Positions 4,564 to 10,174 of a DNA stretch of 10,174 nt are shown one piece after another (the stretch's first letter is position 1; each line of letters opens with the position of its first letter). Under the pieces are notes generated by a model that did not search any database, had not been told where the DNA came from, and saw only the letters and a list, made by a program, of their open reading frames with translations. Made by a program: the position numbers and the translations under genes. The stretch is taken from NCBI GenBank assembly GCA_043805315.1, contig JAZDID010000026.1:1-10174 (forward strand). Direction: 5' to 3'. This stretch comes from JAHJEM01 sp043805315. Lineage in GTDB: Archaea; Nanobdellota; Nanobdellia; Woesearchaeales; JAHJEM01.

Positions 4564-4600
4564 GGTGAGGAAGCGTAATGCTCTTGAAGAATCCATCATT

Positions 4601-4617
4601 ATTTATAAATGTTTTCG
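4601..4617 (-). promoter_or_regulatory. BRE plus TATA box for the lipoprotein gene
   Basis: The minus strand reads CGAAAACATTTATAAAT, a BRE-like purine tract followed by a TATA box. It lies about 42 bases before the ATG at 4563 but only a few bases before the ATG at 4599. This argues for the downstream start with a short leader. Confidence 0.55.
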
Positions 4618-4646
4618 TTATTAATTAGTGGTACATTTATCTGGTG

Positions 4647-4660
4647 AATATTTATATAAC
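4647..4660 (+). promoter_or_regulatory. TATA box for the helix-turn-helix protein gene
   Basis: AATATTTATATAAC lies about 26 bases before the ATG at 4680, giving a leaderless transcript divergent from the lipoprotein gene. Confidence 0.6.
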
Positions 4661-4679
4661 ACCCTGAATTCCCCTGCAC

Positions 4680-5210
4680 ATGGACAGCCAGTCTCCAAAG
4701 CATGATAAAGACGAAGGCTATGTCTCTGATGAAGAGGCCCTCCTGCATAGATACACTGCCCGGGCAGGGGATTTCAAGCTCAATACTGCAGAACCAAGCC
4801 TGGAGGCCAGGCTTGCCGGACTGCACATCAGGATATCTGATCCCTCAGGCCGGCTTGACATAGGCAAGACCAACCATGCGCGGAAGGAATATATCCTCTC
4901 CCATAATCTGCCTCCTGTCCTTGTGAGGGATGACGAGCGCTATTACCGCGTCCTCCATTTTGACAAGGATGGCCTGCTCCTCGTGAAATACGACGACCAG
5001 CTGCCCCAACAGCTCAAGAGCATCTCAGACAAGGAGACAATCCCTATCACTGTCGCAGCACAGTATCTTGATGCAGAACCGACAAAGATACGCGAGCTCA
5101 TGGCAGACGGTTTATTGCATGGCACTGCCACAGTCGTGAACCTGTATGAGATCAACACTATACTCATAGAAAGAAAGGTGAAAGGAAAGGGGAGAGCCTA
5201 TCTGCGCTGA
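4680..5210 (+). CDS. Uncharacterised protein with C-terminal helix-turn-helix (176 aa)
   Basis: I do not recognise a named family. The first 30 residues are charged and probably disordered. Residues 45-110 have several strands (LHIRISD, YYRVLHFD, GLLLVKYDD). Residues 122-165 read ITVAAQYLDAEPTKIRELMA, then DGLLHG and a beta-hairpin-like TATVVNLYEI. This is the pattern of an excisionase- or MerR-type winged helix-turn-helix, in which the DAEPTKIRELM segment would be the recognition helix. The C-terminus is basic (ERKVKGKGRAYLR). The leaderless start is fixed by the TATA box. It shares a short divergent promoter region with the lipoprotein gene and might regulate it; this is inference. It ends 8 bases from the convergent small gene. 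Confidence 0.75.
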   Translation: MDSQSPKHDKDEGYVSDEEALLHRYTARAGDFKLNTAEPSLEARLAGLHIRISDPSGRLDIGKTNHARKEYILSHNLPPVLVRDDERYYRVLHFDKDGLLLVKYDDQLPQQLKSISDKETIPITVAAQYLDAEPTKIRELMADGLLHGTATVVNLYEINTILIERKVKGKGRAYLR

Positions 5211-5218
5211 CTCCCTGC

Positions 5219-5455
5219 TCATGTTCTCTTGTACAATGCCTCAAAGGTGTCTATCTCTTGCTTTATCCTCTGATAGTACTGTGCATACTGGACAAGGGCC
5301 GGAAGAATGTACTGCTCGTACCTGTTCCTTGCTTTCATCAGCAGGTCCTCAAAGTCAGGGGGACGTGTGCCGTTGATGTCCCTGAACCGCTGGTTGATCT
5401 GGACCAATGTTACCAGCTGCTCCAAGACGGGCTCTGTAAGAGAAGGCTTTTGCAT
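5219..5455 (-). CDS. Small all-helical hypothetical protein (78 aa)
   Basis: Family not recognised. The sequence is predicted to be mostly helical: residues 5-25 (LTEPVLEQLVTLVQINQRF), a short break with NGTRPPDF, then a long amphipathic helix with many Tyr and Gln (NRYEQYILPALVQYAQYYQR). No membrane segment, metal ligands or signal peptide are seen. The ATG at 5455 is about 29 bases after a TATA box (TATTTAAA), the usual leaderless layout. It lies between the epimerase, which is upstream on the same strand, and the convergent helix-turn-helix gene. It has its own promoter, so it is not obviously an operon member. An adaptor or small regulatory role would be pure guesswork. Confidence 0.65.
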   Translation of the reverse strand: MQKPSLTEPVLEQLVTLVQINQRFRDINGTRPPDFEDLLMKARNRYEQYILPALVQYAQYYQRIKQEIDTFEALYKRT

Positions 5456-5477
5456 ACATGTGAGAATGCATCCTTGT

Positions 5478-5490
5478 TTTTAAATATTGC
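5478..5490 (-). promoter_or_regulatory. TATA box for the 78-aa gene
   Basis: The minus strand reads GCAATATTTAAAA about 29 bases before the ATG at 5455. It follows closely after the epimerase stop. Confidence 0.55.
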
Positions 5491-5514
5491 CTAAAATATT
5501 CCGAAAAGAATACC

Positions 5515-6462
5515 TCAAGAAGTTTTCACATACCACGCCACCATTCTCTTTATTCCTTCCTCGATCCTGACTTTCGGCGTGTAGCCCAGCAATTGTTTTG
5601 CCTTGGCAATATCAGCATAGGTGAGAGGCACATCGCCTGGCTGCATCGGCTTTTGGGTGATCACTGCCTTCTTCCCGATATTCTCCTCGATTAGGGAGAT
5701 GAAGTAGGTGAGTTCTACAGGGTTTGAGTCTCCGAGGTTGATGATCTCGAAATCCAGATCCTTGTCAAGAGCACTGAGAATGCCGTCCACGATGTCAGCG
5801 ACAAACGTGTAATCCCTTTTCGAGCTCCCGTCACCGTACATCTCAATCGGCTTTCCCTCGGAAATGCGCGTGGTGAACTTCAATGGCGCCATGTCAGGCC
5901 TTCCCCTAGGACCATAGACAGTGAAGAACCTGAGGCAGGTGACCTTCATCTTGTAGAAGCTGTGATAACTGAAACAGATCAGCTCTCCTATCCTCTTGCT
6001 GACTGCATACGGAGAGACCTGATCCTCAACCCGGTCCTCCTCTGAAAACGGGATTTTCTTGTTCTCGCCATAGACAGAGGACGAGCTGCCGAAGACAAGA
6101 TTCTTGACAGCATGCAGCCTGCAGAGCTCCAGGACATTCACTGTTCCAAAACAGTTCACATTGAAATACAATTGCGGCTGTTCTAAAGAGGCCCGAACTC
6201 CTGCACGCGCTGCAAGATGAATGACCTTGTCAACCTTATTCTCCTGAAACACCTTCCCCAATGCATTGAAATCAGTGATATCAACTTTATAGAATGTACA
6301 TTCTCCTTTCTTCCTTACCTCATCGAGATTCCGCTGCTTGAGCTGAGGATCATAATACGCATTGAGATCGTCGACAATAATGACCGTATCTCCCCTTTCC
6401 AAGAGCCTTTCGCACACATGGCTGCCAATAAAGCCAGCGCCGCCAGTAACTACTATGTTCAT
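5515..6462 (-). CDS. NAD-dependent nucleotide-sugar 4-epimerase (UDP-glucuronate/UDP-glucose 4-epimerase type)
   Basis: This complete 315-residue extended short-chain dehydrogenase inverts C4 of a UDP-sugar via a transient 4-keto intermediate with bound NAD in the cytoplasm. The NAD-binding loop GGAGFIG lies at residues 7-13, Asp31 and Asp32 follow strand two, and HLAARAGVR is at 82-90. The catalytic set is the Ser cluster at 126-129 with Tyr152 and Lys156 (YAVSK). LRFFTVYGPRGRPDMA and the YGDGSSKRDYTFVADIV stretch are substrate-side signatures. AGVRASLEQP and GRPDMA are more like UDP-glucuronate 4-epimerases than classical GalE, but SPYAVSK departs from that group's usual SLYAATK, so specificity is left open. 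A TATA box (TTTTAAAA) sits 26 bases upstream of the ATG. It would supply UDP-galactose or UDP-galacturonate for surface glycans, in keeping with the glycosyltransferase remnants nearby. Confidence 0.92.
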   Translation of the reverse strand: MNIVVTGGAGFIGSHVCERLLERGDTVIIVDDLNAYYDPQLKQRNLDEVRKKGECTFYKVDITDFNALGKVFQENKVDKVIHLAARAGVRASLEQPQLYFNVNCFGTVNVLELCRLHAVKNLVFGSSSSVYGENKKIPFSEEDRVEDQVSPYAVSKRIGELICFSYHSFYKMKVTCLRFFTVYGPRGRPDMAPLKFTTRISEGKPIEMYGDGSSKRDYTFVADIVDGILSALDKDLDFEIINLGDSNPVELTYFISLIEENIGKKAVITQKPMQPGDVPLTYADIAKAKQLLGYTPKVRIEEGIKRMVAWYVKTS

Positions 6463-6483
6463 GCCTGCTGAAAATGAGGAAGG

Positions 6484-6496
6484 GTTTTAAAATGTT
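6484..6496 (-). promoter_or_regulatory. TATA box for the epimerase gene
   Basis: The minus strand reads CAACATTTTAAAA with the palindromic TTTTAAAA core at 6485-6492, about 26 bases before the ATG. It lies in the 48-base gap after the coiled-coil gene, so the epimerase is probably transcribed separately from the operon upstream. Confidence 0.6.
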
Positions 6497-6510
6497 GCGC
6501 ACGATATCTC

Positions 6511-7953
6511 CTAGAAACCATGTCCTGAAGAAAAACCTCCGCCACCCATGCCATGCCCACTCGAAAAGATACTGGGGCTTGGGGAAGAATGAAAAATAGG
6601 TGGAGAAGAATGATACGTCGGAGAAGAGTCATAATTTTGTCGATGAGTGACAGGTGGGGGAGTGTATGTCTCTCTGGGCTTGAAATGCGAATGGTCACTC
6701 AGGCCCCCGATAATCTGCTGTTCTGTCATATTTCCAAGTAAGTATCCGGTGAGCAACGCAGTGGTGTCGAATTCGGAATCAAAATAGCATCTCTTCGAGT
6801 CATAATCTCGCGTGCCATATTCTGAAAGTATTGAATCAAGGCCAGTATGCTTTTCATGTATGGTCTCTCTTTGCGTTTTCAAGTCCTTTGCCTTATCTTT
6901 CAGGCTCCTGACTTCTGCATCAATACCCTCAATCCGGGCGACTAATTGGTCATCTTCTGATCCTGGCTTTGCTTTGGCAAGCTGTTTCAGGCTTGCAATA
7001 TCATCTCCCTTGAGATAACCTTTGAGCTTCTGGACTGCTTCCAGGTGGAATGGATCCTTCGTGCTGTCAAGATCTTTCCTCTCTTGACCATACTGACCAT
7101 AGAAATCATCTATCTCTGTAATCTCAGACTGCAGTCTCTCCCTTTCTTTCCCGATTTTTTTGCCTTCCTCAAGCACTTGCAGGAGCCCGTGCTTTCCTGC
7201 AGCCTCCTGCTCGAGTTTCTGCACTTTTTTGAGAAGCAGTTCATACGCCTGCTCCCGCTGCGCAAACTCTGCCTGCATGAGGCCAGGCCTTAATTTCAGG
7301 CGCTCGTAGCTTTCTTTAGCTTCACCATACTGAATAAAACTGGCGATCATCCTGTCACAGGCGCTAATAAGGCCTCTTCCTTGTTCTTTCGGATTGAAAT
7401 TCCTTTTTTCCAAATAGGTGAAGAATTTGTTTTTATACGCTTGAAGCTTTTCCTCTGCCTCTTGTTCAGTCTCAGTGATCTTGACCTTGTTCCTCTTGAG
7501 CCTTTCAGCATCCTGGCCTGCCTGTGTGTTGAGGCTGACATAGTCTGGATTCGCATGCAATTCCTCTGTGATCTCCTTCTGAAGAGCGTCGCGGCTCGCA
7601 GCCTTGTCATTCAGCTGTTCTGTCACTTCCTCGAGCGTTCCCTGGAGCGATTTCTTCTTCTCAAGAGCACCCTGCATGAGCGACTCAAGCTCCTTTCTCC
7701 TGGCCTGTTTCTGGCTGAAGACCTTCTGCACATCCTCCCTTACCGCCCTGAGAGTATCTGCGACAGCTTTGGCATCAAGGGAGGGAAGGTAAACATTGGC
7801 TAATTGGACATAGCAGTTTTCCCGCTCCTCTGCTAACGCGGTAATCTTTGATTCACAAGCAAGTATTCCTCCTTCGAGAGTCCTCTCTTTCTGTTCTACT
7901 TCAGCGATAAATTCCTTGATGTTTGTATAGACTGACTGTCCGCTGATGCTCAT
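6511..7953 (-). CDS. Long coiled-coil protein with Pro/Ser/His/Gly-rich C-terminal tail (480 aa)
   Basis: No named family is recognised. Residues of about 10-385 are almost entirely charged helix with heptad character (runs of Glu, Lys, Gln, Leu and Ala), with breaks near 50-60, 185-200 and 300-330. A short less charged stretch, TALLTGYLLGNMTEQQIIGG, lies near 398-417. The last 57 residues are low complexity: repeated (H/S)SSP units, then GHGMGGGGFSSGHGF. Gly-Phe-Ser tails of this kind are known at the end of TPM-domain membrane proteins, but no TPM domain or membrane segment is visible here. The ATG at 7953 is preceded by GAAGGAG with an 8-base spacer, a true Shine-Dalgarno site. It therefore reads as the second gene of an operon, 42 bases after the DUF6384 gene. 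A scaffold that bridges membrane and cytoplasmic partners is a reasonable guess. Confidence 0.8.
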   Translation of the reverse strand: MSISGQSVYTNIKEFIAEVEQKERTLEGGILACESKITALAEERENCYVQLANVYLPSLDAKAVADTLRAVREDVQKVFSQKQARRKELESLMQGALEKKKSLQGTLEEVTEQLNDKAASRDALQKEITEELHANPDYVSLNTQAGQDAERLKRNKVKITETEQEAEEKLQAYKNKFFTYLEKRNFNPKEQGRGLISACDRMIASFIQYGEAKESYERLKLRPGLMQAEFAQREQAYELLLKKVQKLEQEAAGKHGLLQVLEEGKKIGKERERLQSEITEIDDFYGQYGQERKDLDSTKDPFHLEAVQKLKGYLKGDDIASLKQLAKAKPGSEDDQLVARIEGIDAEVRSLKDKAKDLKTQRETIHEKHTGLDSILSEYGTRDYDSKRCYFDSEFDTTALLTGYLLGNMTEQQIIGGLSDHSHFKPRETYTPPPVTHRQNYDSSPTYHSSPPIFHSSPSPSIFSSGHGMGGGGFSSGHGF

Positions 7954-7961
7954 CTTTCCTG

Positions 7962-7968
7962 CTCCTTC
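7962..7968 (-). promoter_or_regulatory. Shine-Dalgarno site of the coiled-coil gene
   Basis: GAAGGAG lies 8 bases before the ATG at 7953. It stands out in a window where most genes appear leaderless, and it marks this gene as internal to an operon. Confidence 0.75.
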
Positions 7969-7995
7969 ACATGATTATCCTGTTCTTGTATGTAA

Positions 7996-9489
7996 TTATT
8001 CAGCATATTTTTGCCATTCTGTAATCTGGCCTGTCCTTTCCAATGGCTTGTCATTGTCACCAGTCATTTCAATTGTCCAGGTGAGATAGCCTCTTTTTTT
8101 CCTTGCATATTCATCATGCTCGATTATGCCATTATCCTGCTTGTCGCTTGCAACCACTTCCCATACTTCTTGCGGCACGCGCTCTCCCCACATCTGGACT
8201 GATTTAACTTCATGGGTTTCCTCACTCATGATCTTCTGGGGCAGGACATTGCCATTTGCATCCAAGGCTTCCATGATGAGATAATATCCTGACAACCGCT
8301 TTCCGTCCTTGTCAGTGTAATACCGGTCATCACCACTCTTGAGCCCTTCTTTGTTAATGACCCTGACTACATATTCCTGGTTGAGCACTGCTTCCATGTT
8401 CTTCAGCTTGTCCAGGCTCTGCTGGAGGGAAGGGATATTGACTGTCTCGACATAGTTTCTGGCTTCAGCATACTGCTGGTCAGCTTGGTCAATTGCTGCA
8501 GGCTCGGTAGCTATCGCCTTGATGGAAGCATAGACCTTATCAAGTTCTGAAGGAAGTATCACGAAGAGGTGTGCCTGCTCTCCTATGTCTGACAATTCCC
8601 TTCTGTACCGTTTTCCATCCTCGAGCTGCCTATTGTCCAGACTTGCAATTCCGCTCGCATAGACTGACTGCGCTCTTTCCATGAAGACCTGGGGAGGATT
8701 GCTGCTTGTTATCTGGCCGATGAGCGCGTCCAAACCCTGTCTAGTCTCAAGGATATCATTATGCGTTTGAATAATCGCTTTTCCAGATCCGATATTGCTC
8801 TCTACAGACCGCAATGTCTGTTCAATCGAGCCTGCTTTCTGTGCAGCACTGCGGTAATTCTGCTGTGTGATGTCATCATCAGCCGTGCCATTGCTGCAGA
8901 ACTCCTCAAAGAATGGCTTAGTTGACTTGAGAAGCTCTTGTGAACCAGCCATGGTCTTTTTCAACTCGTCACTGTTGACAATTCCTGATACATCAGTTGA
9001 TGCGAGTGAAAGAAGCTGGGAATCAAGAGATGATCGTTCACCATAGATGCGCTCGATCCTTTTCTCAACATCCCTCTCCTTCCTGGAGTTATCACGCGCA
9101 GTGAAAAGCGATGTCAAGCCGATCGCAGCGCTTGCAATCACACCAAGCACGACAACAGGTACGCCATAGCGTCGGCCTATTTTTGCCCTGTCCACGTAGA
9201 GTGTCGCGAGTGTCTTTCTGAAGCCCGGCTTTGGTTCCTTGAACCGGTCGAGCTGGTCATAGACCCAATCCACTGCTGCGTCCACATACTCGTCAGTGAG
9301 CTGCTCGCCGGTCTCTTTTGCCGTGGCATAGATTCTTTCCTTGATCTCTGTCTTGACCTCATCGTCGAGAAAACGCTTGATCTCCTCGTCCTGGCGCCTC
9401 AGCTCAGACGCCTTTTCCATGATCGCGACGAGCTCCTGGATCCTCGGCTCGCCTTTGGAAATTCCTGACGGTGTTCCAGCACTGGGCAT
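7996..9489 (-). CDS. DUF6384-family membrane-anchored protein (497 aa)
   Basis: Residues 15-105 form a helical N-terminal cytoplasmic module (RIQELVAIMEKASELRRQDE, LTDEYVDAAVDWVYDQLDRF, FRKTLATLYVDRAKIGRRYG). One membrane segment follows at about 110-129 (VPVVVLGVIASAAIGLTSLF). A long helical stalk covers about 135-370, and a beta-rich C-terminal domain runs from about 371 to 497. That domain carries SGYYLIMEALDANGNVLP, the EETHEVKSVQMWGERVP stretch, ASDKQDNGIIEHDEY, KKRGYLTWTIEM and GQITEW. From memory, this C-terminal string is the signature of DUF6384, whose function is unknown. The ATG at 9489 is preferred over an in-frame TTG at 9498 because a TATA box lies about 29 bases upstream. It is the first gene of an operon with the coiled-coil gene and is divergent from the helical gene at 9599. 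The Arg/Lys-rich flank before the membrane segment suggests that the N-terminus is inside and the stalk and C-terminal domain outside. Confidence 0.8.
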   Translation of the reverse strand: MPSAGTPSGISKGEPRIQELVAIMEKASELRRQDEEIKRFLDDEVKTEIKERIYATAKETGEQLTDEYVDAAVDWVYDQLDRFKEPKPGFRKTLATLYVDRAKIGRRYGVPVVVLGVIASAAIGLTSLFTARDNSRKERDVEKRIERIYGERSSLDSQLLSLASTDVSGIVNSDELKKTMAGSQELLKSTKPFFEEFCSNGTADDDITQQNYRSAAQKAGSIEQTLRSVESNIGSGKAIIQTHNDILETRQGLDALIGQITSSNPPQVFMERAQSVYASGIASLDNRQLEDGKRYRRELSDIGEQAHLFVILPSELDKVYASIKAIATEPAAIDQADQQYAEARNYVETVNIPSLQQSLDKLKNMEAVLNQEYVVRVINKEGLKSGDDRYYTDKDGKRLSGYYLIMEALDANGNVLPQKIMSEETHEVKSVQMWGERVPQEVWEVVASDKQDNGIIEHDEYARKKRGYLTWTIEMTGDNDKPLERTGQITEWQKYAE

Positions 9490-9510
9490 TTTCAGCAAGG
9501 AAGTCCATTC

Positions 9511-9523
9511 AAGTTTTTAAACC
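9511..9523 (-). promoter_or_regulatory. TATA box for the DUF6384/coiled-coil operon
   Basis: The minus strand reads GGTTTAAAAACTT about 29 bases before the ATG at 9489. It selects this ATG over the TTG nine bases further upstream. Confidence 0.65.
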
Positions 9524-9534
9524 TTGCGTTTTAA

Positions 9535-9554
9535 TAGCCACTATCGAATGGTTA
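9535..9554. promoter_or_regulatory. Inverted repeat centred between divergent promoters (candidate operator)
   Basis: TAGCCA (9535-9540) and TGGTTA (9549-9554) form an inverted repeat with one mismatch around CTATCGAA. Its centre (9544-9545) is almost exactly midway between the two divergent TATA boxes. A dimeric regulator bound here could control both transcripts. The arms are short, so chance is possible. Confidence 0.4.
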
Positions 9555-9559
9555 CTTTA

Positions 9560-9576
9560 GAAAGATTTTTAAATGC
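9560..9576 (+). promoter_or_regulatory. BRE/TATA box for the plus-strand helical gene
   Basis: GAAAGATTTTTAAATGC contains a purine-rich BRE-like start and a TTTTTAAA box about 29 bases before the ATG at 9599. Confidence 0.6.
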
Positions 9577-9598
9577 ATCTGCACTCCTCACCCGCACC

Positions 9599-10174
9599 AT
9601 GGAAACAAGCTTACAACTCTATCTTGATAAAGCATTCGGCGGTCTCGCCAAACACAACATCACTCTGCAACAGCATGAGGAAGATTCCAAACTCGCCGAA
9701 CTTCTTGAGGAAGTCGTGCAGGTGGACGAGCCAAAAGTCCTTGCGGTCGCAAAGGTCATTTCCAATATGGGCGCGTTCAATGCGCTTGTCCGGGACAATG
9801 TGCAGATGATGCACGTCTCTGACCGCTATCAACACATCACCGAATCCTTTGATTCGATTCGGGAAGACTCGAAAGTCCTGCTCGAACAGATCGCTGACGG
9901 AAGGATCGACAAGAGTGAACGCTTGCGCAACTTTGCGATGAGAATAACAAGGGGAACTCCTCATCAAAGGTTCAACAAGATAAAAGATATCTACAACGAC
10001 GTGACTGATGATGGCGCGACTCAGCTCGACTGCGAGAATGTAATCATGAACTCTTATATGGATTTCAGATTTGCGCTTAAGGATGCCGAAGGATTGGCCC
10101 TGCAAGTGCTCCAGACCCAAAAGGGGAACCTTGACCAGGCACAGCAAGAGCTCACCAGAACTGCAGAAGTCGTA
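9599..10174 (+). CDS. All-helical protein, N-terminal 192 codons (runs off window), possible DUF6384-system partner
   Basis: The frame opens METSLQLYLDKAFGGLAKHN and stays open to the window edge. It is entirely helical with no membrane segment or signal peptide in the visible part. Notable stretches are KVLAVAKVISNMGAFNALVR, the ADGRIDKSERLRNFAMRI region, and RFNKIKDIYNDVTDDGATQL leading into an ENVIMNSYMDFRFALKDAEG segment near residues 148-168. Heptad-like Gln/Leu helices then begin (LDQAQQELTRTAEV). I cannot name the family with confidence. I have an unverified impression that bacterial DUF6384 genes have neighbours with a similar DFRxALKDAE helix. It is divergent from the DUF6384 operon across a 109-base region with facing TATA boxes, so co-regulation is likely. 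A leaderless start is supported by the TATA spacing. Confidence 0.75.
   Translation, partial: METSLQLYLDKAFGGLAKHNITLQQHEEDSKLAELLEEVVQVDEPKVLAVAKVISNMGAFNALVRDNVQMMHVSDRYQHITESFDSIREDSKVLLEQIADGRIDKSERLRNFAMRITRGTPHQRFNKIKDIYNDVTDDGATQLDCENVIMNSYMDFRFALKDAEGLALQVLQTQKGNLDQAQQELTRTAEVV

Noticed and set aside
5493..5514. Terminator after the epimerase gene (GTATTC-TTTTCG-GAATAT then TTT)
   Set aside because: The stem has only about five pairs and the U tract is short; too weak to call.
7381..7803. 140-aa frame on the plus strand
   Set aside because: It mirrors the coiled-coil gene; its Leu/Phe-rich composition is what the antisense of Glu/Lys codons gives. No TATA box precedes it.
9611..10147. 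178-aa frame on the minus strand at the right end
   Set aside because: It is antisense to the plus-strand frame that starts at 9599, which is open to the window edge, has a TATA box at the correct distance and has coherent helical composition. The minus frame has no promoter.
1..10174. CRISPR array, rRNA, tRNA or riboswitch
   Set aside because: No regularly spaced repeats, cloverleaf-like sequence or conserved rRNA/riboswitch core was noticed; a tRNA scan or covariance search could not be run.

Overview
The window looks archaeal, most likely from a small-genome DPANN-type archaeon (Woesearchaeota-like; this lineage is an inference). Almost every gene start is preceded, about 25-29 bases upstream, by a TTTATAAA- or TTTAAA-type TATA box. 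There is usually no Shine-Dalgarno site, which indicates leaderless transcripts. The clear exceptions are two downstream genes in operons, one of which has a textbook AAGGAG site. No rRNA, tRNA, CRISPR array or intact insertion sequence was found.

Bases 1 to about 3900 are an accessory island of conflict-type genes on scrambled strands. From left to right they are: the N-terminal 285 codons of an AAA_14/DUF4143 ATPase; an NYN (PIN-like) nuclease; a decayed vapBC pair; a RelB-like antitoxin and a RelE-like toxin that face each other and overlap tail to tail; and a BECR/RelE-like toxin coupled to a DUF2283 partner. Among them lie three broken copies of the 5' end of one GT4-type glycosyltransferase gene. 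All three are on the minus strand, and each lies directly upstream of a toxin or ATPase gene. Two still carry their own TATA box. Copies A and B differ at 15 of 84 bases but in only one of 28 residues, so they diverged as working genes before being cut down.

Bases 3900 to 6470 hold a secreted lipoprotein with a beta-sandwich-like body, a divergent protein with a C-terminal helix-turn-helix, a small helical protein, and a complete NAD-dependent nucleotide-sugar 4-epimerase. The epimerase and the glycosyltransferase remnants suggest a former or nearby surface-glycan locus.

Bases 6500 to 10174 hold what may be one larger system. A minus-strand operon encodes a membrane-anchored DUF6384 protein followed by a long coiled-coil protein with a Pro/Ser/His/Gly-rich tail. 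A divergent plus-strand gene encodes an all-helical protein that runs off the window. The two divergent TATA boxes flank a centred inverted repeat, which suggests shared control. DUF6384 is, to my recollection, mainly a bacterial family found near membrane-stress genes (PspA/flotillin-like, large AAA+ 'DNA repair ATPase'). An archaeal version with this coiled-coil partner is the best candidate here for an under-described system.
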